8,009 bases of DNA. It comes from Chitinivibrionales bacterium (GTDB lineage Bacteria; Fibrobacterota; Chitinivibrionia; Chitinivibrionales; JANQEN01). The position numbers and the translations under genes were made by a program. The DNA lies in the NCBI GenBank assembly GCA_030593665.1, contig JAUVGS010000078.1, positions 1 through 8,009 of the forward strand, given 5' to 3'. The notes beneath the pieces were generated by a model that was not told the DNA's origin, searched no databases, and saw only the letters and a program-made list of their open reading frames with translations. Shown in pieces: positions 1 to 7,900 of the stretch; within the stretch, counting starts at the first letter, position 1; each line of letters opens with the position of its first letter.

Positions 1-1
1 C

Positions 2-1435
2 CAATATGCTCACGGCCAGGAATATATCATCTATGGAAAAAAATACCAGGGCGTAATTCATCGCGATTTAAAACCCAGTAATATCATGCTCTGTAAAGAC
101 GGGATAGTCAAACTCATGGACTTTGGTATTGCCCGGCCAACTGACGCATCATTCCACACCATGGATGGGACTGTCGTAGGAACGATACATTATCTTCCGC
201 CTGAACAACTGAAAGGAGAAGACCTTGACGTACGTACAGATATTTATGCTCTCACAGCTACTTTCTATGAGATAATGACGGGATTCAGGGCATTCCCCGA
301 GAATAACCTTTCGAAATTAATGGCAGAAAAATCATATAATTACTACAAACCTCTCACCGAATTTGATATTAAAATACCGGGTGAATTAAAACATATTATT
401 CATAAATGTATGCACCATAATCCTGAAAAACGGCTCCCCACTGTTGAAGCCCTTCTTAAAAAACTCGAGAAAATTCATCATAGTATGACCAAAGAATCCC
501 CACGACAGGTAATAAAAAATCTTGTTAATTCTCGTTCCTATGAGAAAATAGTTATAACACCACGGAGCCATATCTTTCGTAATAGCGTTATAGCAGCTTG
601 TATTATACTGGGCATTAGCATCTCAATACCTATAATAGGACGAGTGGCAAAGTTTGTACAAATAAGAATGTCAACACAATCAACATCTTCTGATAAAAAC
701 AAAGAAGGCCGGGACAAGGATGCTCTGGCAGAGTACCGGAATCAGATTGACGAAGCTAATAAAGTCGTAATAGGGAAAAAGAGAATTGAAATTGCCTCAA
801 AAACAGTCACCCGGCCCACGTCTCAAATTAATGATAAAATTGGAAAAACAAACAAAAATGTTAAAAAAATAGAAAAAAAAACATTCATCGACTCATTGCT
901 GGAAACCTATGGAACTAACGACCTCCTGGAAGTAATGGCCAAGGCAAACAGATCAAAAAACTTTTCTGACATTTTAAGAATTTATACTGAACTCCTCCCT
1001 GATAATGCAAAAACGATTAAAAATACTCTCTTATATAGATTACATGCCCTGGCCGGGTTAAAAAAACAAAAAAAACTTAAAACTTTTTTATCCACCCATT
1101 CTATCGAAGACGGTGAATATTTCCTTGAAAAAGCTAAATCAGCCTTTGAAATAAAAAGTCTTAATGAAACAGAAAAATATTTAACACTTTCATTGAGAAC
1201 ACCATCTGAATATATGGATAGAAACACACTAAAACAGGAGGTATGCTATTATCGGGCTCTCTGTTCAACAGAGCGATTCGATACTGATCCTTCTGAGGAA
1301 AATTATAAAAATACTCTCGGCACCTGGCACCAACTCAAAACAGAAATGAAGAATGATCAGCGCCATTTTTATTATAAAAAGGCAATCTCAGAAATGCAGA
1401 GGATTGGAACAAAATATAGAGAAAGTAAAGGATAA
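2..1435 (+). CDS. Transmembrane Hanks-type Ser/Thr protein kinase, 5'-partial (N-lobe outside window)
   Basis: This would phosphorylate Ser/Thr of target proteins with ATP at the inner face of the membrane. The reading frame is open from base 2, so the gene starts before the window; the Met at 86 lies inside the catalytic domain and is not the start. Seen in the 477 visible residues: catalytic loop HRDLKPSN (59-82), DFG (119-127), activation segment VGTIHYLPPEQ, subdomain IX DIYALTATFYEI, and the C-lobe Arg in NPEKRLPT. A single hydrophobic helix follows (about 584-640), then a Lys-rich linker and a roughly 260-residue helical, TPR-like domain predicted outside the cytoplasm. The P-loop, Lys and alpha-C Glu are off the left edge. 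HRD Asp, the downstream Asn and DFG Asp are all present, so activity is plausible. Oddities are an insertion just before HRD, Pro for the Ala of APE, and Thr for the usual Gly after 'DIYAL'. The next gene starts 2 bases after the stop. The kinase call is firm; its target and ligand are unknown. Confidence 0.95.
   Translation, partial: QYAHGQEYIIYGKKYQGVIHRDLKPSNIMLCKDGIVKLMDFGIARPTDASFHTMDGTVVGTIHYLPPEQLKGEDLDVRTDIYALTATFYEIMTGFRAFPENNLSKLMAEKSYNYYKPLTEFDIKIPGELKHIIHKCMHHNPEKRLPTVEALLKKLEKIHHSMTKESPRQVIKNLVNSRSYEKIVITPRSHIFRNSVIAACIILGISISIPIIGRVAKFVQIRMSTQSTSSDKNKEGRDKDALAEYRNQIDEANKVVIGKKRIEIASKTVTRPTSQINDKIGKTNKNVKKIEKKTFIDSLLETYGTNDLLEVMAKANRSKNFSDILRIYTELLPDNAKTIKNTLLYRLHALAGLKKQKKLKTFLSTHSIEDGEYFLEKAKSAFEIKSLNETEKYLTLSLRTPSEYMDRNTLKQEVCYYRALCSTERFDTDPSEENYKNTLGTWHQLKTEMKNDQRHFYYKKAISEMQRIGTKYRESKG
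1427..1432 (+). promoter_or_regulatory. Ribosome binding site AAAGGA for the beta-helix protein gene
   Basis: AAAGGA lies 5 bases before the ATG at 1438, inside the last codons of the kinase gene. It supports this start and implies that the two genes are translated from one message, possibly with translational coupling across the 2-base gap. Confidence 0.6.
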
Positions 1436-1437
1436 AA

Positions 1438-2340
1438 ATGAATCTTCACGCACATCAATCTTTGCTGAATATAGCAATTATATATGTTCTCATTATTCCC
1501 CTTACCATTGTAGGACAGGAAAGAAAAACTATTTCCGGCGCTTTGGATACGTTAGGCGGACCACTGCCGAAAATTCTTAAAGCGCAGGCAAAACCATACT
1601 ATGTTATAGCAGATATTGAGGTCCCGGCAAATAGAGTGGTAACTATTGAACCCGGCGTGGTGATACTGTTTAAGAATTTTACCGGTTTGCATGTTTCAGG
1701 ACGACTGATGGCCCAGGGGACTAAAACAAATCCGATTATTTTTACCTCAGAAAATGATAAAATCTATAATCCCGGCGGAGCACTCATGGCCAACCCCTAT
1801 GACTGGAACGGTATCTATATCCATGATGATGCTTTCGGGACAATGTTAAGCCACTGTACTGTTGCGTATTCTGTATATGGCATTATTTCCGATACAAAAT
1901 ACATTAAACTCGATCCGGTCACCTTTAAAGAAAATGGGAAAAGTAACCTGACCATTGAGGGAACTAAGCATACGGTTACCAGCGCACCCTACAAATATAT
2001 TTTAACAACAAAAGACGCCACAAAAGATGGAATACCCTATGAGATACTTAAGGATCCCCTTACGCCCAGACGCAATATTTTACGATATACCGGTATAGCT
2101 GCTGCGATCAGCGGGCTAGGTGTTGGTATTTACTACGCGACTAAATTCAGTGATTCATGGCAAAAATGGAAGGACGTAAATGATCCTAACCAAAGCGAGA
2201 AAATTCTGCAGGAACATAAAGACCCGAGTTATTATGATACTACACGTGATCGTAAATCTAAAGACCTTTTATACATGTGCCTGGGTATGGGCGCCGGAAT
2301 AATCGGTGCAGCCGGCTTTACCATTTCCTTTACTTTCTAA
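1438..2340 (+). CDS. Exported protein with short right-handed beta-helix segment and C-terminal hydrophobic pair
   Basis: I recognise the fold but not a named family. Residues 1-26 resemble a signal peptide or N-terminal anchor, with a hydrophobic run IAIIYVLIIPLTIVG. Residues about 50-135 have the pattern of pectate-lyase-like parallel beta-helix coils: 'TIEPGVVILF', 'LHVSGRLMAQGT', 'NPIIFTSE', then 'DWNGIYIHDDA' and 'LSHCTVAYSVYGI'. Only about three coils are visible, far fewer than in typical beta-helix enzymes, and no lyase active site can be pointed to. The next region (about 145-210) has no feature I can name. The C-terminus has two glycine-rich hydrophobic stretches, residues about 214-237 and 276-300, separated by a charged loop (DSWQKWKDVNDPNQ... 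YYDTTRDRKSKD). This loop-plus-glycine-zipper layout resembles tails of envelope proteins in several didermic phyla. The start is supported by AAAGGA 5 bases upstream. The position between a transmembrane kinase and surface lipoproteins suggests an envelope role. Confidence 0.8.
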   Translation: MNLHAHQSLLNIAIIYVLIIPLTIVGQERKTISGALDTLGGPLPKILKAQAKPYYVIADIEVPANRVVTIEPGVVILFKNFTGLHVSGRLMAQGTKTNPIIFTSENDKIYNPGGALMANPYDWNGIYIHDDAFGTMLSHCTVAYSVYGIISDTKYIKLDPVTFKENGKSNLTIEGTKHTVTSAPYKYILTTKDATKDGIPYEILKDPLTPRRNILRYTGIAAAISGLGVGIYYATKFSDSWQKWKDVNDPNQSEKILQEHKDPSYYDTTRDRKSKDLLYMCLGMGAGIIGAAGFTISFTF

Positions 2341-2352
2341 ACAGTACCGAAC

Positions 2353-2358
2353 GGAAAG
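2353..2358 (+). promoter_or_regulatory. Ribosome binding site GGAAAG that decides the start of the first Ig-domain lipoprotein
   Basis: The purine-rich stretch GGAAAGAG directly precedes the ATG at 2361, with GGA 5 bases away. The frame is also open from an ATG at 2277, but that start lies inside the previous gene, would add 28 polar residues ahead of the signal peptide and has no better site. The start at 2361 puts the hydrophobic export signal at the N-terminus, as in the downstream paralogue. Confidence 0.6.
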
Positions 2359-2360
2359 AG

Positions 2361-4985
2361 ATGAATAAAAATCTTTTAATAACTCTGATTCCCCTCTCTC
2401 TTATGGTATTCTGTGTGAATGAATACAACCCATTTGACGACATGGAGAATGTAAAAATTATTATCAGTAATAATCCTTTTTCAAGTAACGATTCTGTGAA
2501 ACTGTTTAGCAAAGAGGAATTAACAGTATCACTGGTACTCAAAGAACACATTGATTCTTTGAAAGTCAACTCACCCAAAAACCGGTTATGGACAACTATT
2601 GTTATACCCGCAGGTAGTATTCCCGGTGATAAGTACACACTAAATTTTTCATTTAAAGATACAGGAAAAGAAATAATCTCCCTGGACGTATATCGGGATA
2701 ATAACACACTTTTCACTCAGGAAGTATCTTGTTATATTTACTCCCCGCTATACCAGAAACCTATTAAGAAATCCATTGATGATTCCATTGAACTCTCTAC
2801 TCTACCGGTCGATGATGATAACATCACCTATTGCTGGGATTTTGGATTCAAACAGATTGAATCTTTTTCAACACCGACGAAAAAATGCCTTCTCTCAAAT
2901 ACAAGTGACGATTCAATCGGCTGGCTCTGGGTTATTGATAGTAGTGGAAATACCTCACCTAAAACACCCTTTCAATTTCTACTATTCGACATAACCGCAC
3001 CGCGTATAATCTGTTTAAATGATTCCTGCGATACAATCGCTAAATCGATACGCACCGGAGATACCGGAAAATTCGCGGTTACATTTTCTATTAGTGACAG
3101 AGGCGGCAATCCCGTAAATAATGCATCTATCAATGGAAATCCCTTTGGGAAGATACTTAATCAGAATATATACACACACATTCTTGATTCGATTGGAAAC
3201 TATACGAAACAAGATCCATATTCTGTGGTTATTTTTGCTGAAGATTTTGAAAGTGTTCCCAATGAGGTTCAGGAAACATATCGGGTGTGGTATGACAGTA
3301 CTATACCTCCCACTCATCAAACTCTCATTATAATTAAGACTGACACGGATTCTTTCACCACGACCGATTTCCATGTTTTCGGTGAAGTCATTAATTTTGA
3401 GAAACAACCGGTACTACTGAAAATTAGTCTCAATACCGTTTCAATTCAGAATTCTATCTCTATCCCGGACGGCAACGGGGAATGGGCATGGAAGATTACC
3501 CTGAAAGAAAAAATAAAAAATCTTATCGAGATTACTGCCCAGGATACCAATAATCTGCTTCTGGCCAAGGAAAATATTATTGTATATTATGAACCGAATT
3601 TTGAAGATACTGAACCACCGGAAATACTGGCAGTGACCGTTGAAGGGCAGAGTGATCTCTCAAAAATAATTAGCAACAATTTCCCCAAAGTTTCAGTAAC
3701 CGTTTCTGATAAAAAGAGTCCGATAAAGGAAGTAACCATTGAAGGAGCCCAGGCTGTAACAGATACCTTCGGGCATGTATGGAGCAGCAGGATTCTTCTG
3801 GAAAACCACGTAGAAACAATTGATATCACCTGCAAAGACAAGGCGGGTAACAAAACTGACACAGTAGTTACTCTACTCTATAATACGTTACCGTTTCTTA
3901 CATCCGATTTATCCTACCCACAAAACTTGAAAACAGACACCCTGTATATTGACACAATCGAAATCGAGGATGGGGAATCCGATTCTATTACCGTATCGAT
4001 TTCTAACCCGTTACCGGGTTTGTCTCTGAGTACCGTTACCAACAACAGATGCATACTGACCTGGAATACCAACAATCTAAATCCGGGGAATACCGATACT
4101 ATCCATCTGAACCTGCGAGATACCATGCAGGATACTACCTATACCTGGGGTTTTAAAATACTTGACACACTTGAAACGTACCCACCGGTCAAATTTAAAA
4201 CGACCGGGAATCATTTTCCTGATTTGGAAGTGGGCCAGGGAATTTTTTCTTTAACCCTGGCGGTTGTGGATACTACCGGGAAAAAACCCTTACGTTACAC
4301 TGTCTACATCCAGGATTTAAAAACGTACCTGCTTAACAATGACCCGGACAGTACTATACTCTGGAACATAACAAATAGCCAGATCGGCAGACACCAATTG
4401 ATAGTATCGGTGAGCGACGATCTGGGCACCAGCGACACCATTTTCCCGCTTGTTACCGTTGTCCCTGAAAATAGTGACCAGTGCACCCTGTCGGTCGCTA
4501 CCGTGGACACATCCATTCATATTGACTTTTCAACCAATACGCTTGACCTCTCAGCAGTGTTTGATACGGTAACACTGATCTATACCATTCATGATTCCGA
4601 CCATCCGATAACCGAACATCATACCGTCACCAAAAAAATGGGTAATCTAACGACTACGTTTGATCCCGACACCGGTTTCTTTACAATAGCGATTACACCT
4701 AAAACCAACGTTGACCCTGACACGCTACTGGTAACGGTTGTTGACAGTACGGGAACCCCTTTCGCGCTGCCGTTATATATCATCTATCCCACAGTAATGA
4801 CGCCCGATGAAGTAGATAGTTTAGCGTATTGGTTTGACACGACAGAACCTGATACGGTACCTATAAAAAACGGAACATCATCTACTCCCGATACTTCCGT
4901 CTATTATTGGAAAAACAGGCGTGTTATTATAGATAAAACAGAAAATTATTCAGCGGATACGTATAATAGTACTTCAAACAAGTAA
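2361..4985 (+). CDS. Multi-Ig-domain putative surface lipoprotein, upstream paralogue with cut-short lectin-like domain
   Basis: 874 residues. The N-terminus is a short export signal ending in a Cys at residue 18, followed by VNEYNPF; this looks like a lipoprotein, although Phe at -1 is not a standard lipobox. After it comes a chain of beta-sandwich domains, bounds approximate: Ig-like 30-130; PKD-like 135-210 (YCWDFGF); Ig-like from 'DITAPRI' 211-310; a glucodextranase-B-like Ig module 325-415 (FGEVINF ... GEWAWKITL ... ENIIVYYEPNF); Ig-like from 'DTEPPEI' 416-505; a cadherin/He_PIG-like domain from 'NTLPFL' 505-600; Ig-like 602-700; another beta domain 705-805. From 'LAYWFD' (about 822) it begins the same lectin-like domain as the next gene, but stops about 50 residues later. 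It is rich in Asp, Thr and Ser, and no catalytic motif was seen. The likely role is structural or adhesive at the cell surface; the ligand is unknown. It lies 20 bases after the beta-helix gene and 14 bases before its paralogue. Confidence 0.88.
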   Translation: MNKNLLITLIPLSLMVFCVNEYNPFDDMENVKIIISNNPFSSNDSVKLFSKEELTVSLVLKEHIDSLKVNSPKNRLWTTIVIPAGSIPGDKYTLNFSFKDTGKEIISLDVYRDNNTLFTQEVSCYIYSPLYQKPIKKSIDDSIELSTLPVDDDNITYCWDFGFKQIESFSTPTKKCLLSNTSDDSIGWLWVIDSSGNTSPKTPFQFLLFDITAPRIICLNDSCDTIAKSIRTGDTGKFAVTFSISDRGGNPVNNASINGNPFGKILNQNIYTHILDSIGNYTKQDPYSVVIFAEDFESVPNEVQETYRVWYDSTIPPTHQTLIIIKTDTDSFTTTDFHVFGEVINFEKQPVLLKISLNTVSIQNSISIPDGNGEWAWKITLKEKIKNLIEITAQDTNNLLLAKENIIVYYEPNFEDTEPPEILAVTVEGQSDLSKIISNNFPKVSVTVSDKKSPIKEVTIEGAQAVTDTFGHVWSSRILLENHVETIDITCKDKAGNKTDTVVTLLYNTLPFLTSDLSYPQNLKTDTLYIDTIEIEDGESDSITVSISNPLPGLSLSTVTNNRCILTWNTNNLNPGNTDTIHLNLRDTMQDTTYTWGFKILDTLETYPPVKFKTTGNHFPDLEVGQGIFSLTLAVVDTTGKKPLRYTVYIQDLKTYLLNNDPDSTILWNITNSQIGRHQLIVSVSDDLGTSDTIFPLVTVVPENSDQCTLSVATVDTSIHIDFSTNTLDLSAVFDTVTLIYTIHDSDHPITEHHTVTKKMGNLTTTFDPDTGFFTIAITPKTNVDPDTLLVTVVDSTGTPFALPLYIIYPTVMTPDEVDSLAYWFDTTEPDTVPIKNGTSSTPDTSVYYWKNRRVIIDKTENYSADTYNSTSNK
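4824..4982 (+). other. Remnant of a concanavalin A/LamG-like domain at the C-terminus of the upstream paralogue
   Basis: The last roughly 53 residues start with 'LAYWFDTTEPDTV' and include 'VYYWKN'. They line up with 'LKYWYDANDDTTV' and 'VATWTN' of the downstream gene at the same distance from the N-terminus. The pattern L-x-x-W-x-D ... V-x-x-W-x-(N/D)-K is typical of the first strands of LamG/ConA-like modules in secreted bacterial proteins. After 'YYWKN' the sequence no longer resembles the paralogue and ends in 'NSTSNK' at the stop. Such a fragment cannot form a full jelly-roll fold. Confidence 0.65.
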
Positions 4986-4988
4986 TAT

Positions 4989-4994
4989 GAGAAG
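4989..4994 (+). promoter_or_regulatory. Ribosome binding site GAGAAG for the second Ig-domain lipoprotein
   Basis: GAGAAG lies 5 bases before the ATG at 5000, in the 14-base gap after the stop of the upstream paralogue. It supports this start, which also places the hydrophobic export signal at residues 6-19. The gap is too short for a terminator or an independent promoter, so the two paralogues are probably co-transcribed. Confidence 0.6.
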
Positions 4995-4999
4995 TGATT

Positions 5000-7900
5000 A
5001 TGAAAATTAATAAAATATCTGCAGTAAGCACGTCCTTTCTTCTGGTATTTATTTTCTGCATAAACGAATACAATCCATTCAATGATCTCTCCAAAGCAAA
5101 AGTAATCGTAGAATCAAAGACTTTTGCCAATGGCGATCACATCTCACTTTTCAGCGCTGAAACACTTGTTGTCACTCCACTTGTCGATAATAATATCGAT
5201 TCCTTTTCAATCACCGCCGAAGATAATCGTCACTGGCCAATGGGATACACAACCATTGTCAATGAAGGGTCGCTTGCCGAATCGTATACTTTCGTTGTAT
5301 CATTTTCAGATACCGGCGCCAAAGAGATTATAGTAACGACATTCAGACGTGATACCGTTCCCTCCATTGAAAAATATCAGGTCTATGTGTATTCTCCGCT
5401 CAAGCAGGCTGCTATTACAGGTTATAACAATGTCTCATTTACTTTGGAAACACCGCCCGTACAGGACGATGTTAATGTTTTCTACAACTGGAAATTGGGG
5501 AATGCCGCACCGATAATCTCCCAAAGCTGCTCACTTGACACATTTATAACTATACCTGTCACTGACACAGTCGGACAGCTCTGGGTTACCGACTGGGACG
5601 GTACCAACAGCTCCCCCACGGCACTATTTACCGTTCTGCTCAATGACACTATTAAACCAACGATTCGTTGTATCAGTCCGGGATTTGAAGGCGACACTAT
5701 TATTATAACCGGTGATTCAATTTTTGAATTTAAAGTAACTGTATATGACCAGCATTCCCCATCTATTGTTGGCGTTGACTCGGTTGCAATTAATGGCAGT
5801 CCGTTCGAAATGCCCTACCCCAATGACAATATCTACGTCCAGTTTTTTAAAAAGATGTATCTGGTCCAGGATTCATTTATGACAGTAATAGTCAGTGCGG
5901 TGGATAATAAACATTTTTCCAATTCAGCGCAGAAAACGTTTTACCTTAAATTCAATCCGGATAGTGCTCAAACAGAAGGCGTTGGTATTTATGTAGATAA
6001 CATTAATGAAACCGGTCAATCAGCGGATTCGAATTATACCATTAAAGGAAATGTCATTAATACTTTTAAAAATCCCGTGTATCTGAATATTAAAGTTAAT
6101 GAGACGTCCTACGCAAAAACGTACACTATTCCCTCTATGAGTGGTGATTCATGGTACTGGCTCCTTGCTCTTAATGACAGTACTAACAATGTTATCATAT
6201 TTGCGCTCGATGCAAAAAAAGACACTGTTGAAAAGAAAAAAATCATTATTTATTTTAATCCCGATTTTAAGGATTCAATACCGCCGGTCATATCAGAAAT
6301 ATATGTCAACGATATCCTTTCTACCGGCGACACTGTTTTCGTGGAGCAAAAACAGACCGTCATCCGGGTGATGGCACTTGATGTCCACTCAGAAATTAAG
6401 AATGTTATAATCGGTGGTATCACTGCTGCAATGAACCCTGACAGTATTAACTTTACGGCAACCGTTTCAGCGCTGCATCCGCCGCAAAACCCGCAAATCG
6501 TAATCAAAGCTGAGGATATACACGGAAATATAGATACTGCAACTATAAAAGTTATTAAGAATACTCTTCCTCGCGTCATAAGAGACTCATTACAACATTC
6601 AGTCTTGAAAGTAGGTTCCATCTGTTCAGACACTATTGTTGCAAAGGATGCGGAACCGGATGACCTAGAATTCATATTCCTGAATAATACTCTCTGGACC
6701 GTTGACTCCAACAGGATCTCATATACGCCCGCGAAAGAACACATCGGTAAAGACAGCATTTTATTCAGAATTTCCGACGGTTATGATACAACAGATATAC
6801 ATACCTGGACCTATGAAGTTATAGACACGGTAACTGTTGATTCAGTAAAGTTCTCATCCGATCTACAGAATCAGCTCCCGGACTGGATGATTGCCGGTGC
6901 AGATTCGTTTTCTCTCAAGCTTACTGTTATAACCGGCACACCCCCATTCCATTACACAGCGGAAATAACAACTCTTGATATTGTATTTCTTGATAGCACA
7001 ACCACAGATACGTTCTCATGGGCTCCGGATTTAAATGATACCGGTGCACATATTCTGAAATGCATAGTTACAGATTCAGGTAACACAAAAGATTTGTTTA
7101 TTCACACCTTTACTGTGTTGCCGCCTAACAGTGACTCAGTATCTCTTGAATTTAGCGTCGTTCCCGAAACAATTTTAAGTGGAGATACAATTGACCTTCG
7201 CAACTATGATACCGCACTGGTAACCTTTACTGTAAAGGATAATGATAATCCTTTGACTGAAACACACACGGTAACAATTACTTCATCAGATGGTAGCTCA
7301 ACATTTCCTCTTGACAGTTTAAATGACAGCCTCCAGTTTACGCTTACAATCGAACCTGAAAAGAACAAGGAGGATGAACAGATTCTGGTAGAAGTGGTGG
7401 ATAGTGATACCAATAAAGCACAAAAGATTCTGAATGTGATATATCCAAAGTATTACGAACCACATGAAATAGCAAACTTGAAATATTGGTATGATGCGAA
7501 TGACGACACAACCGTATTGGATATCGGCGGTGCACAATGCAGTAACGGTGACCCGGTTGCTACCTGGACAAATAAAGCGCCTGGAGGGAAACCCCTCATA
7601 CAAGGCAGCCAATCATTATGTCCGCAATACAGCATTGATTCTATCTCTTCTGTCGCATTTGTAAGATCAAAAACAAATAATATGCAAACAGATACTGAAG
7701 GGGATTGGGCTTCAAGTTCCTTTTATCTTTTCATCGTAGCTAAATCAACCCGGAATGCCCAGGACAGCATATACACCCTTTTATCATCAAGCAGTTTGAA
7801 CGCTTCTTTTAATCTTGGCGTATTACAAGGGAATGTAGGAATTTTTAGTACTGATGGTTCAAGTGTCACCGGCTCCAGTTTCAGTAATACATTACCGGTA

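Noticed and set aside
86..88. ATG at 86 as the kinase start
   Set aside because: The catalytic loop HRDLKPSN lies just upstream in the same open frame (59-82), so this Met is internal and the gene begins before the window.
1353..1580. Short plus-strand frame spanning the kinase/beta-helix junction
   Set aside because: It overlaps both real genes in a third frame, has no export signal or domain and no convincing ribosome binding site.
2319..2337. C-terminal 'TISFTF' as an outer-membrane beta-barrel signal
   Set aside because: The alternating pattern and terminal Phe resemble a beta-signal, but the preceding residues are a glycine-zipper hydrophobic segment and no series of amphipathic barrel strands is seen.
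2277..2360. N-terminal extension of the first Ig-domain lipoprotein starting at ATG 2277
   Set aside because: It overlaps the end of the beta-helix gene in another frame, adds a polar stretch before the export signal and breaks the match to the downstream paralogue, whose signal starts directly at its Met. The ATG at 2361 has its own ribosome binding site.
4900..4999. Simple frameshift as the cause of the upstream paralogue's early stop
   Set aside because: Only 14 bases separate the stop from the next gene's start, so no out-of-frame remainder of the lectin-like domain is present; a deletion explains it better.
6250..6759. Minus-strand open frame of 169 codons
   Set aside because: It lies wholly inside the second lipoprotein gene, has no recognisable domain and reflects the composition of the Asp/Thr-rich coding strand. 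Other minus-strand frames (for example 3015-3407, 2330-2716) were rejected for the same reason.
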